From assembly GCA_946800325.1 (NCBI GenBank), contig OX326958.1, positions 26,204,914 to 26,268,913 of the forward strand: a stretch of DNA of 64,000 nt, in the 5' to 3' direction. Below are positions 33,980 through 47,045 of this stretch, piece after piece. This DNA is from Luzula sylvatica (lineage: Eukaryota; Streptophyta; Magnoliopsida; Poales; Juncaceae). Each line of letters starts with the position of its first letter. The first letter of the stretch is position 1. The position numbers were made by a program, and so were the translations under genes. Under the pieces are notes generated by a model that saw nothing but the letters and a program-made list of their open reading frames with translations, was not told where the DNA came from and did not search any database.

Positions 33980-36136
33980 CTAAAACAAAATATCCTCAAC
34001 CGAAATAACACCCATATGAGCGACATGCTCATTAAATATATTCGGTGGTAATTGTTTAGTGAGCGGATCCGCAATCATGGAGTTTGTACTGATATGCTCA
34101 ATAAACACCTCTTTATTCTGAACTCTTTCTTTCGACTGTCACAATATAATTTTAGTGGCCTTTCAATACCATCCACTATACGCAGCCCAGTGACAAAATT
34201 TCTCAACCATATTCCATGATCAGATGCATCAAAACAGGCTATAAACTCTGCTTCCATGGTGGAAGCTGCAACTAAAGTCTGTTTAGCACTCTTCCAAGAA
34301 ATGGCTCCACCTGCTAACATAAAGATGTAACCGGTGGTCGATTTTCCACTGTCTTTGCATCCACCAAAATCGGAGTCAGTATAACCGACGATCTCAAGAT
34401 GATCTGACCTCCGATACGTGAGCACATATTCTTTTGTTCTTTGCAAATACCGTAAGACCCTCTTTGCTGCTATCCAATGGTCTAATCCCGGATTGCTTAG
34501 ATAACGCCCTAACATTCCTGTAATGTACGCAAGATCCGGACGCGTACATACTTGAGCATACATGAGACTCCCTACGACTGAAGCATAAGGAATTACTTGC
34601 ATTTCTTTCTTTTCCAATTCATTCTTAGGACACTGGTCAAGACTAAACTTATCTCCTTTTACTACAGGGGGTACTTAATGGCCTACAATGTTGCATGTTG
34701 TATCGTTTCAAAATCTTTTCGATATAATTCTTTTGTGACAAACTGAGAATACCACGAGAGCGATCTCGAAGTATTTCTATACCTAGCACAAAAGAAGCAT
34801 CACCAAGATCTTTCATCTCAAAAATTACCAAATAAATATTTCTTGGTACCATGCAACAAAGTTTTATCATTAGTAGCAAGTAATATGTCATCGACATATA
34901 AAACTAGAAAAATATATTTGCTCCCACTGAACTTATGATATATACAATCATCTACTAAGTTCATTTCAAAACCGAATGAAATGATCTTTTGATGAAATTT
35001 GAAATACCATTGTCGAGATGATTGCTTGAGTCCGTAGATGGATTTCTTAAGTCTGCAAACCGTATTCTTTGGATCTCCCGACACAAAGTTTTCAGGTTGC
35101 ATCATATAAATCATTTCATCAATGTCTCCATTGAGAAATGCTGTCTTTACATCCATCTGATGTAACTCAAGATCAAAATGCGCTACTAATGCCATGATAG
35201 TCCTTAAAGAGTCTTTCGAAGAAACCGGAGAAAAAGTCTCTTTATAATCTATACCTTCTTTTTGTGTGAAGCCGTTTGCGACAAGACGTGCTTTATATCC
35301 GTCCACATTGCCTTTCGAATCCCGTTTAGTTTTAAAAATCCATTTACAACCAATGGGTTTCGTTCCTTTAGGCAGCGGAACAAAATCCCAAATATCATTG
35401 TCTTTCATCGACTTCATCTCTTCATTCATGGCATCTATCCACTTTTGAGAATTAGAACTTTCCATTGCTTGACGAAAATTGATCGGATCATCTTCCATCA
35501 TTCCAATGTTAAACTCATGTTCTTGAAGAAATACAATATAATCATCCGATATTGCATTTTTTCCTTTCTCTAGTGGATCTTCTTAATGTTAATTGTTGTG
35601 GTTCTTGGATGTCTGAATTTGTTGTTCGGCTACTTTGTCTTGATCATGTATGTTATCGACAAAAATCAGAACTTAAGTCTTGATTAATGTCAAGAACATC
35701 TGTTGGAACATCTACATGTTCCTCTTCAAAAACAAAGTCTGTACCCGTATTTCTCCCCTCAAAAAAGACATCCTCAAAAAACCGCGCATTCCCTGAATCA
35801 AATATCGACTTTGTTGTGGGATCATAACACTTGTACCCCCTAGACTTATCAGCATATCCAACAAAATAACAACTGACTGTTTTGGAATCCAGCTTTCTTT
35901 CATTAGGCCTATAAGGCTTTGCCTCTGCTGGACATCCCCATACATGCATATGATTTAGATTAGGTTTTCTACCAGTCCAAAGTTCATATGGTGTTTTATT
36001 AGTTGCTTTTGTCGAAACTCTATTTAAGATATAAGCTGCAGTTTTAAGTGCTTCTCCCCCAAAGAGATGGTGGTATAAAGTAATATTACTTATCATACTA
36101 CGCACCATATCCTTAAGCGTTCTATTTCGTCTTTCA
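33980..36136 (-). pseudogene. Ty1/copia pol remnant: integrase C-part, RT, RNase H
   Basis: Continues the integrase after the solo LTR with ERRNRTLKDMVRSM and the TPYELWTGRKPNLNHMHVWG segment. Reverse transcriptase follows (KARLVANGFTQKEGIDYKET; YVDDILLATNDK) and RNase H last (LKLYCDS). Damage is clear: frame changes near 35585, 34830 and 34675. A deletion within RNase H removes the segment usually found between YCDN/S and KERVQ. The natural stop lies at 33980. The element cannot encode an active polyprotein. Confidence 0.92.
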
Positions 36137-36141
36137 GCGAC

Positions 36142-38280
36142 TGATAACACGTAAAATAGGTCGTTTAAAAGTATAAATTCAATCTCACGAGTTAATCAAA
36201 ACAATTTATAAACAACTACTAGAATAGGCTAAGTAGAGGTTCGTTCCAAGGAAATTTTGCGTATAATCGAATGCGAATTTCTAAAATTATTTCTACTGAT
36301 CCAAAAATTATGAAAAATTGGGACAATTAATATCCAGATCTCACAAACAGATGCTAAAAATTTCAAATTTTAATTCACAATATTCAGCTCTACACAATTA
36401 TTCTTTTGAGATTCAATGATGCACAATTTCCAGATTTGCATGTGTTGCATTCAAAAATTCATATCAAATAGGAAATTTTATTATTTTGAATGAGACAAAA
36501 CGATTATGAAACTAGACTTAACAATCTAATCAATGATTCAAGATTTGTAATTTTTTCAGGTTTAAAAAGGTACAAACAATCAGGATCAAAACTGGCCAGA
36601 GACTAATACAAGATCTAGTTGCCTAATCAATTGAACTTGTAAAATCAACAACAAATAGAAAATGGCAAGAAATTGATTTATTCAAAAACTATTTTAAACT
36701 ACAGATCTAGATATAAACAGTGATATTGAGAAAGAATTATTTTTGAGTATTTTTCTATTTTAAATAGAATTAACCAAACAGCACAAAATAATCGAGTATT
36801 TCACAAAGGAAAAATAGGAAAATTACGAAATAAAATCCACAAAAATTCTACAAATTGTATCTTATCAAATATAACAGATCTACAATCAAAGTTTATTCAA
36901 ATCTAATATTTTTCTAATTAAAACGCAACAATTGTAAAAGAGAGTACCGAAAAAGGAGAGAGTGAAGTCCAAGATCGATCTTGGCGTCGTCCTTGCTCCG
37001 TCACGTCTTGAGAGGAATGATGGGAGTAAGAGAGAAACTTCGAGACTCGTAGAGAGTGAGGGAGGATGAAGATCCTCGAGAAGGCTTCGAAAACCGTGCT
37101 TCGACACGATCTTTTCGGCGAAAAATGGCTCAAAGATGAGCAAGATGGAGCTTCGACGCTTTAACAATGGAGGGGAAGAGGCTAAGACCTTACCTTCCCC
37201 CAAAAATGGAGTGAGTGACCCAAGAGGTCCAAGGGTGAGTGAAAGAATGGTCATGAGTGTCTTTTATAAGAGGTGGAGGTTGATACAGGACAAATCTCGA
37301 GTTGCAACTTGCATGGTTAGGTAGAGAACGTTCCCATGAATCCAACGCTCGAAACCGCATCCAATTTGGACATCGGACGGCCAAGAAAACTCGAAAATAC
37401 AATTGCAAAACTTATCCACGGATCCAGATTTAATCATCAAAAAATCCTCCGAAATTCCCAAAATATCTGAGTTCTTCTGCGGTTTAGAAAGTAATGGAGG
37501 GTCCGGTTAATATTTTCAGACCTCTACGGCGGAACTGGAGGGTCAGGTTTAAAACTGAATGGAGATGAGAACCGAGCGCATGGCTCCAAGAAATTTGTTT
37601 GAACTGCCTTCCTTGATTCTCTGTATAGAGGTATGTCTGGCTCAGCGTGTAATGAAGAGAGAAGGAGTTGTCAGTGCGCTGCAGCGTAGTTCACACGTGA
37701 ATCTGTTCACAATTGATCAAGGCAGTTGTGGTTTGACTGGTCAGCGCCCAGTGGATCTGGTGTAAGCTGGACCATGTGATCTTTGGTGTCGCGGGTAGGA
37801 GAGAGAGGAAAACGAGTCGCTGCACGCGTGATCACAGAAAACGAGGTTTGATGTAAGGTTTTCCGTGCAACCTTGTGTGTTGAGTCATAATCTATGGGTT
37901 TGGACTCGTTATTTGGGCTGTATGACTCGGGTTGCCACAGAAGATCCTCTTGGGTTTCAGATATAGTCAGGTCCGTGCTGTCATCGATGAAACGAGTTGG
38001 TTTTGACCCGTTTGAAGTAAAAGCTTGATTTCTCTCTCATGCTTCCATCAAATATCATCATATGATATATCAAATCGATCGGCATGACGAGATCGATCCA
38101 TCCACACTCCTAGTTTTGCGAGATATTGTATTTTTCACCTGACATTCATACAAAAACACAATTTAAAGTATTTAATCTCAATAAATTGGAATTATGAATA
38201 TTTGGTATACTTTAATCATATTTATGTTTTTAAATTCTATATTTTGTGCATGTAAAAAGTGATGAAAAATCCCCTTATCA
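36142..38280 (-). mobile_element. Solo LTR (2.14 kb) inserted in copia integrase
   Basis: Starts TGATAA and ends TTATCA, with GCGAC on both sides (36137-36141 and 38281-38285), an exact 5-bp duplication as made by LTR integrases. No internal coding region is present, so this is a solo LTR left by recombination. The reverse strand carries CTTATAAAAGACACTCA, a likely LTR TATA box (about 37260), giving minus orientation. The superfamily is not determined. A diverged second copy is at 44111-46082. Confidence 0.88.
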
Positions 38281-38285
38281 GCGAC

Positions 38286-39278
38286 GCCATTCATTGTGGG
38301 TGAACCCGGCATCGTATACTGTGGGACAATACCGCTTTCCTCTAGGAATTTAGCAAAAGGCCCTAGACGTTGTTCACCTGAACCATCATATCGACCATAG
38401 TATTCACCACCACGATCGGATCTAACGATTTTTATCCTTTTGTCGAGTTGATTCTCAACTTCGTCTTTAAATATTTTAAACACATCCAATGCCTGTGATT
38501 TTTCATGAATGAGATAAATATAGCCATATCTAGAAAAGTCGTATATGAATGTGATATAATAACGTTGACCATTCCTAGCACTGATAGGAAACGGTCCACA
38601 TATATCCGTATGTATCACTTCTAAGACGTCTTGTGACCTGTTGGCTTCAAATCTCCTCTTATTAGTTTGTTTCCCTTTTATACAATTAACACAAATAGTA
38701 AAATCTATGAAATCTAAGGGATTGAGAATTTCATTTGACACTAATCTTTCTATTCTTCGTTGAGAAATATGACCTAATCTTTTGTGCCATAATGTTCCAG
38801 AATTCTCATAGGTTAATTTGCGTTTTTTTGTGCGCGTTCCTAAGTGCAAGCTTTCATTATATGAAGCAACAATATCAATGGAATAAAGATTATCATAAAC
38901 ATACAAAGAACCAGATCCAACTAATTTTGAATCATGATACAAACCAAATTTTCTGTTTTCAAACGAGCAAGTATAACCAATCTTGTCCAAAGCAGAAACA
39001 GAAATTAAGTTACGTCTAAACGTAAGTACAACAAAAGTATCATGTAAATTCAAATAATATCCAGTACTTAATAATAATCTAAAAGTTCCGATTGCTTCAA
39101 CTTTAACAGTCTTGCCATCCCCTACATAGATGTATCTTTCGCCATCAATTGGTTTTCGGCAATTCTGGCAACCCTGCATAGACACACTGATGTGAGTTGT
39201 TGCACCAGAATCTATCCACCACATGTGTCTATTAACCGAAACTAAATTAACCTCAGAACAAACCAAATTTAAAAGCAT
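38286..39278 (-). pseudogene. Ty1/copia protease and integrase N-part
   Basis: Protease motif WWIDSGATTHIS is followed by the GAG-pre-integrase segment LWHKRLGHIS with its CVNC zinc-binding pair. The integrase core then shows HTDICGPF and IVRSDRGGEYYG. The reading frame stops being copia exactly at GVA, where the solo LTR enters; the partner half starts at 36136. The upstream junction with gag has an in-frame TGA (39293) where homologues have a sense codon. Confidence 0.92.
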
Positions 39279-39293
39279 ACCTTTCTTAGCACG

Positions 39294-40169
39294 TCAAGCG
39301 TGATAGTTGGTGCATTGCTTTTTCTTATGTCCTTCAACACCGCAAAAGAAACATTTCAATCCTTCCGACTTAATCGGCTTATTTTCTTGTTTCTTTTGAG
39401 GTACCGAACCTGCAGCTTCTTTAGTCTTGCTCCTTTTCCTTTTGTTATTATTCTTAGAGGTCGAGGCAAAATGAGCACTTTCTGTCTTATATTGCTTCAA
39501 TCTATCTTCTTCTTGCACACAATGTGAGATGAGCTCATTCAGAGACCAAGTCTCTTTTAAATGGTTATAGCTCACCAAAAACTGTCCATACTGTGGCGGT
39601 AAAGATACTATAATAAGGTACACAAGCATATCATCAGATATTGCTAAATTGAGTGTCTTTAATTTTGAAGCCAAATGAGACATTTCCATAATGTACTGCC
39701 TTATATTTTGTTTGCCATCATACTTGATTGAAAGGAGATTCTTTAAGAGTGTACATATTTCAGCCTTCTCATTCTTTGCGAATCTCTTTTCAATATCCTC
39801 AAGATACTCTCTAGCCGTAGCTATATTTTCTGAAGCAGTGTCCCTAAATGCCTCCGGAATGGCCTTTTTCATAATCATCAAACATATGCGATTTGATTTA
39901 TCCCACTTTTCCATCTCCGCCTTTTGTTCAGGCGTACTCTTATCATCAATTTCAGCGGGTTTATCGAATCTTAACGCAACATCGAGATCATGTACTCCAA
40001 GATAAATTAATACATTTTCCTTCCATATCTTGAAATTAGAGCCATTCAACATTGGAATCGAATTGATGTTAGTTAGAATATTCGACACAATTTTGGCTGT
40101 AAAAATTGAGAGCAATAAACAAACCATTAGCTCACATAAATTAACCGAATATAATAATAATAAATTCAA
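39294..40169 (-). pseudogene. Ty1/copia gag
   Basis: A 291-residue frame with the UBN2-type gag domain (NGSNFKIWKENVLIYLGVHD; TLKNLL-like TLLKNLLSIKYDG). A CCHC zinc knuckle follows (CFFCGVEGHKKKQC). The frame closes at a TGA just before the protease. It could have been one polyprotein with the next frame before that stop arose. The apparent ATG at 40169 is probably upstream of the true start, since the conserved part begins near IPMLNGSNFK. Confidence 0.9.
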
Positions 40170-40868
40170 TAAAGGTAAACCCCATCACAAGATATCGAGT
40201 TTCCATTAATATTTCATCTTTGGATAATAATATTAATTTCTTAGTAATATCTTGGTGTAGTAATCAAGTTTCGATAATAAAATAATGCATCAACAAATTA
40301 ATCTTCCTTCGGGCCGATTAAATAAGTTACGCATAAAACCAAATAATTATCACCTACTTATTACCACAAAAGTACATATTATTAATATAAATATTCATCT
40401 TCCTTTGGGCCGATTAAATATTTTATTTAATAATACGGACACAACCGTTTATATTTCGAAATAAAATTAATTTCAACATGAGAGGTCACTTTGGTGACAT
40501 GATGAACAAATTAATTAATTCCAAAAATATATAATACTTAACACCTCTACTTGAATTTAAAATTATATAAAAAAATATTTTGGACAAAATTTTTTTTTTT
40601 TTTTTTAAAAAAAAATTCGGAATTTTCAGATTCGTACTTTGAATATCCAGAATTTCTGTATTCCAGAATTTGAGATTCCAGAATTGTATTGTCCAGAATT
40701 TCCAGATTCCAGGTTTTAATTGTCCAGAATTTTCAGATTCCTGGTTTATTTCCCAGATTTCCCAGATTCCAGGTTTTAATTGTAATTTTGCAATTTAGCC
40801 CAAAAATTCTAAAATTTCCTAAATTCGAAATAAAACATCGATTTTCGATGGTTTTAGCGAGCGATTGC

Positions 40869-40880
40869 TCTGATACCACT
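40869..40880 (-). other. Copia primer-binding site (tRNA-iMet type)
   Basis: GCTCTGATACCA on the plus strand reads TGGTATCAGAGC on the minus strand, the standard initiator-Met primer site. It sits between the gag leader and a TGTAGGGTTACG segment taken as the inner edge of the 5' LTR. Confidence 0.85.
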
Positions 40881-40881
40881 G

Positions 40882-42535
40882 TAGGGTTACGCACACGTTT
40901 ATCAAAGTGTGCAGCGGAATTAGTTTCGCATGCGTAACCTAATTATACCGGGATCACGCCCGAAAACCATCCAAAAAGGAAGAGTTGGAGAAAATTACCT
41001 CGTACAAGTTAGTACGTGTCGACTTCTTCTCCAAATCCGTGAACCTTCTCCAAGGAATACTCGTGCAATCCCTCTACTCGTGTCCACCTCGATTTCGACC
41101 GATCGGAATCGTCAACGTCGTTCTAGTCGCCGACATGATCAATTCTCTCAAGAACTTGCTCGAATCTCCCTCTAAATCACTCTAGATCTAATCTATTTTT
41201 CTGTGGGAGAAGAGAGAGAAAGCGGCGGCTCAAAACCCTAATTCTGAAACGAAAAAAATTAGGTTAAAATGAAATCAGAATTCTATATATATAGGAAATA
41301 AGTTCGAACGGGCCCAATTCTGACTGCAGATTGGGCCCAATTCTGACTGCAGATTTACCTATTTATATAAATTCTTCCAAGTTAATTCTTAAGCCATATT
41401 TTCTTTCAAACTCCCTCTTGGATCAAGACTTAATCAACTTGGCCATATGTCCAACATATGTCGTGAGATCTAATCACACGTGATTCCATTTTGTTTGTCC
41501 AACAAACGTATTGGTGAGCATTATCTTGAGAATCCGATATGTTACGAAATCTTGGTGTGACCGTGTAGGTTCGTCTAAGAGTGGCAGTGGATATAGCAGC
41601 AATCCACAAGGTATTGCGAGCACTAGACTGCCGTTAATACCTACCCAGAATTAACACGAAAAAGGTGGAGAACACCTTTATGAAGATGCAGTACATGTTC
41701 ATACCTAGCTCTGATAAGTGTTACTAGTTCTCTTGTTCGCGATATCTTCCGATCAAAAGAGTCACGGTGAAGCCTAAGGCTTCAAGTCATCCCCTTTTCT
41801 TTTTGATCAGATATACTATTTCTCGATAATAAATTGATAATAACAATGCGAACTCTACTGAGTTCCATCGAGCTTGGCCAAGCATTTCATCAATCTCAAT
41901 TCAATCGAGGTGCCCGAGAGATATCTCCCTCTATCCTTTTTGAAGGTTAGAAAGGAACAATTCCTATCTTGCAACCTCACATCCTTTGCCTATGCTAAAA
42001 ACAATACCCAATAGTAATCTCTGCTACACAGTTACGCGTAGGGTTAATTATATCAAAGCATTGTCTTTTCACATACTAGGTATCCGTGAGATCACTCAAG
42101 TATGAAGAACTAAAACGCACTATCTGGATATGAGTTCGTCTCCAATGACTTTGACCATGTCACAAACTCATATAGTGGTCAGTCCAATATACGACGCCGC
42201 GTATATCCATATTCTAGAATCGACGCTACCATCCCAGATCAGTAAAACCTGATCATCTCATCTACGAATATGCCAGTGTATGTAAAAGTCTCCATTCAGT
42301 GAATGGACTACCTGGTTCAAACCTATGACATTCGCATTTTGAAAATCCGTTAAATTCGGTTAGTTGTGTCTTGTGCGACTTTATCGATAATTCAAGAGAA
42401 AATTACTTAGCCGTGGGAGTGAGTATCATGCTCTTTGTTTTATCTCACTTTGTCGAAGTCGATTGACTTCTCGCATTAGACTCTCATGAGAGTCAAACTC
42501 GGACTCAATTCCCGACTCATCGGATGAGCTAGCCT
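40882..42535 (-). other. Presumed copia 5' LTR and adjacent repeat DNA
   Basis: Begins TGTAGGGTTACGCACACG next to the primer-binding site, as expected for an LTR edge. The outer border is uncertain. No gene is visible. The duplicated TTGGGCCCAATTCTGACTGC at about 41311 and 41332 is noted. Confidence 0.5.
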
Positions 42536-42544
42536 CTTCCTCCA

Positions 42545-43740
42545 TTGAAATTGATTTAAATTAGAATTTCAATATATCTCATGACCGGAGTCGACAACTT
42601 GAGGAGGCTCGTAGGCAATTGGCTCCGGAATAGGAATTTTTCGCATGAGCATTTCTTGAATGGCTTGCTCAACCACCTCATTCTTATTTGGTGGTGTATT
42701 TACCCACCGATCTGAATCGGCGATGAACGCCTTCATCTTTCCGGAATCCCTTATTTTCTTTTTGTGTTTGTCGTTTAGGGTTCTCTCTTTGGGTTTTTAC
42801 TCACGCCTCGAATCCTTTCTTTCCTTAGCTCTTGGAGCGTCTTCGCGTTTGTTCCACGGGGGCGTGTTTATGATGAATTGACCAACACGTGTCGGTTGTG
42901 TGACCCTTTTTGTTGCACTCGAAACACACCGGCTTCAAGTGTAGGCGTTTTCGGTCATCGTTGAACTTGCCCTCTTGTTCCTTTAGGTCCTCGTGTCTTT
43001 TTTACCAATAAGGACATCTCGTTCTCGTTTTCGTTCGTTTCGATGATGATTTTGGCTATAGGTCCGGAATATGAGGTGCTTATCGTATTGTTGCTTCGTT
43101 GCTTCATGCGAGCCTAAAAATTGCGGAGATGGCTTACGAAACCTCCGGAGTGATGGCTTGGGTAGCCATCATGGTTTCCAAGGCGACGATGAGAGTTTCT
43201 CAACTTGGCGGCATAGCTCTAATTAGTTTACCTACAACTCGAGAATTTGTTAGGCTCTATCCTAGAACGATGAATCTATTTTTGATATGCGTCATTCATG
43301 AGTACATATCATCTACGGATTCATTCTCGATCATTTGGAAACTATCAATTGATTGTTCGAGTCTCATAAGTTTGGTTCTCTTCATTTTATTGTTTCCTTC
43401 AAATCGGTCTAGGAGAGCTCGCCATATAGAATGGGATGTGGTACATCTGTCCACAATCATGGAAAGTGATCCGACTACCTTTGTGAGAATAAGATTTTGG
43501 GCATATGTGTCGGAGGTCACATTGAGATCGGTGGCATGACATAATTTAGGTGTGGAGTCGATTTCACAGGTGCTTTCCTTGAAAACCTCGAAATCAATTT
43601 TCACCATCGATCTCAATCTTTGGATAGTAAGTACATTTAGCATGCATCTCTTCCAAAAATTTCAATTCTTTCCATTTAATTTTTCGGGATATGTAGTTTG
43701 TATATTATTACCGAGTAAGGTCATGATCGTATACAAGTTG
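42545..43740 (-). pseudogene. Second Ty1/copia gag remnant
   Basis: The minus strand encodes a UBN2-type gag of a different copia lineage. RALLDRFEGNNKMKRTKLMR and NESVDDMYS lie at about 43296-43450. Further downstream comes the CCHC knuckle CFECNKKGHTTDTCW (about 42866-42945). Several in-frame stops are present after DDMYS. The plus-strand 146-codon frame in this stretch is only its shadow. Confidence 0.82.
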
Positions 43741-43770
43741 TTACTTACACAAAGATACGGTTAGTATTTT

Positions 43771-44110
43771 GCTCTAATATCAATTGTTGTTTAATCTAGA
43801 CGTAGAAACGTGGGCAAATGTAGGATCTTTGACTCTACGTTTCCACATGATGCATTGTCGAGCAATTAGGAACGCAAATCGGTTGGAGATTTCGATATGG
43901 CGGTCGTTCTATTGCATAGTTTTTGCCACTTCCGTGTTGTCCGTTAGTAGCAGAGCCGATTGCAGGGTTAGATTCAGTGCTATGTATTCTAAGGCCATTG
44001 CCATTGCTTCGAATTCGTCGTGCATGTGACGTGCGGTTTTGCCTCAACCCTAATTGTGTTTCCGTTCCTACTTCTGAGGATGAAAACCGTAGTCGAGTGA
44101 TTTGTGTTAT
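43771..44110 (-). other. Degraded primer site and LTR start of the second copia
   Basis: GCTCTAATATCAATTG at about 43771 is a mutated form of the Met primer site followed by an LTR-like edge. The LTR appears to be interrupted by the solo LTR at 44111 and may resume at 46083. Confidence 0.45.
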
Positions 44111-46082
44111 TGATAAGGGAATTTTTCATCACTTTTTACATGCGCAAAATATAGAATTTAAACACATAAATATGCTTAAAGCATACCAAATATTAATAAT
44201 TCCAATTTATTGAGATTAAATACTTTAATAAGTGTTTTTGTATTAATGTCAGGTGAAAAGTGCAAAATATCGCAGAACCAATGGTGTAGATTGATTCCTC
44301 TCGTCGAGCCGGTCGATTTGATATATAATATGTAGATATTTGACGGAAGGATGAGAGAGAAATCGAGCTTTTACTTCAACCGGGTCAAAAATGACTCATT
44401 TCATGATAAATCTGACACACGGAAATCTGCACGGGAATAGACGCAGCAAATCCGCCTCTGACCAGTCAACCGAGTACTGTGCACGCGATCGGGTGTGAAT
44501 TTTAGAATGTGTAACCCACGCTGCAAGGCACTGACATCCCTCTCTCTCTTCTCTTTACACGCGTAGCTACAGTAAAAACGCCACAGAAAATCGCAAGAGT
44601 TTGTTTGAACAAACACTTTGGCTCCAACAGCCCCATGACCTCTCTCCATTTAATGTTCAATGGATACCTCCATTACGCAGCCCAAAGAAGGAAATTAACT
44701 AAAGCAGGCCCACTCTTTCTCTCCATTTCAGCCAGCAATGGACATGAAGAATTTTTTGGTTGATTTTCGGATGAATTAAAAGGGATTTAATCTGGATCTT
44801 GGAGGAATATCTTCAGGGGTATTTTGGGGTTTTCTCCCTCGTCCTATGTCCGAATTGGATGAAACTTGGACCGTTGGATTCGTTGCGAATTTTTCTACCT
44901 ACCCATGCAAGTTGCAACATCAGATCTGGATTTTTCGAATTATTTCCCCCTCTTTTCTCCTATAAAAGACACTCAAAACCTCTCTCTCAAATCGCCCTTG
45001 GACCTCTTGGGTCAACCATTCCATTCTTGGGGAAGTTAAGGTCTTAGCCTCTTCCCCACTCCATGGTTAGAGCATCTCGAGCTCCCTTGCTCATCTTTGA
45101 GCCCTTTTGCCAAGAAATCGTGTCTTGCACGGTTTTCGAGGCCGTTCCGAGGAGCTACTCCTCTCTCCAATCTCTCCCAAAGCTGAAGAAAGTTGTTCTC
45201 CTCGTCCTCTCATCTCCTCTCAAGGCGTGAAGGCTCGAGGACTTCGCCAAGATCCGTTCTTGGACTCGAATTCCCTTTTTCGGTATTTCTTTCTCTAGAT
45301 TTAGTGTTTTAATTAGGAATTGTTAGATCTGATCGAAATCTCTTTGTGAACTTGTTCTATATTGATAGATATAATTTGTAGAATTTTTGTGGAATTTTTC
45401 TTGCATTTTTCCTATTTTTCCTTTGTGAAATACTCAAATTCTGGTGCTGATTTGTTTGATCTGTTTGAGAAACTTTTAGATCTGATAATATTCATTGTTT
45501 GTCATCACTGTTTAGATCTGAATCTCTAGTTTAAAACATATTTTGAATCAATCAATTCTCTGCAATTTCCTATTTGATATGAATTTTTGAAATCTGTTAC
45601 TCAACCTTGAAATTGTCTGGACTATTCTGTAATTTGCCAGGGACCTGTTTGTAATTCGATCATTAGATTCATTACTTTTTACTGAAATATCAAACCTGCG
45701 AAATTCTTCTGTTCTCTCTCTTAGTATTAAATTGTGCATCTTTGTGCCAAATTTGAAATCTTGTTTTGCGATCTATATTTTTCTGGAATTTGATTAGTGC
45801 CTAAAATACCCTTGTGATCTATAACTTTCATAAATTCGAAAATTGTGTGTGTGAAAGTGAAATTTTGACCAGAGCTTTATAAAGTTTAGATAATGATTGT
45901 GACAAAATATTATAGTCTCTGGATCAATAGAAACAGTTCTTGAATTGCAATTTCGAACATACGCAAAATTTCCTTGGATCGAACCTATAATTATCACTTG
46001 ATTAGTATTTGTTATAAATTGTTTTGATTAACTCGTAAGATTGAAATTACACAATTTAAACGACCTGTTTTTCGAGTTATCA
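44111..46082 (+). mobile_element. Second solo LTR of the same family, plus orientation
   Basis: Begins TGATAAGGGAATTTTTCATC and ends CGAGTTATCA, flanked by GTTAT on both sides (44106-44110 and 46083-46087). The sequence parallels the reverse complement of 36142-38280 over its length, for example CACTTTTTACATGC at the start and TTTAAACGACCTRTTTT near the end. A TATAAAAGACACTC box lies at about 44961. There is no internal region. Confidence 0.88.
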
Positions 46083-46130
46083 GTTATCCATCGAGAAGTC
46101 TGTCCAGCATATGAGATCACTAGATCAATG

Positions 46131-47045
46131 TTGTAAAAATGGTGTTTTACGGTGATAAACGGTCAAAACACGGTGTTACGGTGAAAAATCGTACCGTTTT
46201 TTGCAAGACAGGGGCAAAAAACAGTCAACATTTTTTGACGTGTTTGACCGTTTTTTCTGTCAAAAACGTTTTACGGTCCGTTTTTCGGTCGTTTTTTGCA
46301 ACAAAAATGGTTGGGCTTTTATTTTATATATTTATTTTCGGCATATTTTTGCAGCCCAGTATTTTGATTCTTCTCTATTCTCTATAAGGATTCTTCTATC
46401 TAGGTCTGCTGAAGTCGACAAGTTTTCTTTTCTTCTCTCCCCATTGTCTTCTGGCGACGCCGCAACAAGGCTTCGTCTCTTTTGGCAAGTGGCAACAGGT
46501 TTAAATCTGGTAAGTTCTCATGTCTAGGTTTGTAGTATAAATGACTATAATCCCTATTTCACTAGTATTTCATGACAAAAAGAAAGAAATATTTAGATTA
46601 CAAGGAGTCCTTTTGTTCAATCTAGTTGATATTTGACGAAAATTAATTAATTGAACATATTGTGTGAATAGCCCATGAATAATTTCTGATTGGAGAACTC
46701 GTATATCTTTTTATGTTGCTTATTCATTCACACATTCAATCATCAATCACTAATTCAATTCAACCATCACAAATTCAAATTATTGGAATTGTTATTTAAT
46801 TCAATTTCTCTCTATTTGGACTCTAGACTCGATTGGGAACAAAATTTTATATTTTTATTCAATTCTTCTCTGTTTAGCTATGTCTAAACATTATTAATTC
46901 AATTCGATTTTATAGATTCGAAACTATTTTTTTGGTTCAATTATAGTATAAATTATGTTTTAATAAATTAAATTTGTAATTTTAGGATTGCTCGATGACC
47001 TCCAATGCAAGTAACTCGATGACGTCTAATACACAAAGTATGAAA
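46131..47045. other. Possible truncated hAT left end and AT-rich DNA
   Basis: CAATGTTGTAAAAATGG followed by repeated ACGGT-type motifs looks like the start of a hAT element, similar in style to 32618. No matching right end was found, so the element is incomplete or misread. No gene is recognised to 47045. Confidence 0.35.

Noticed and set aside
36886..37254. 122-codon and neighbouring frames within 36886-37765
   Set aside because: They lie inside the solo LTR, match no family, and are not parallel in the second LTR copy.
43099..43539. 146-codon plus-strand frame
   Set aside because: Reverse-strand shadow of the second copia gag (minus strand encodes RALLDRFEGNNKMKRTKLMR).
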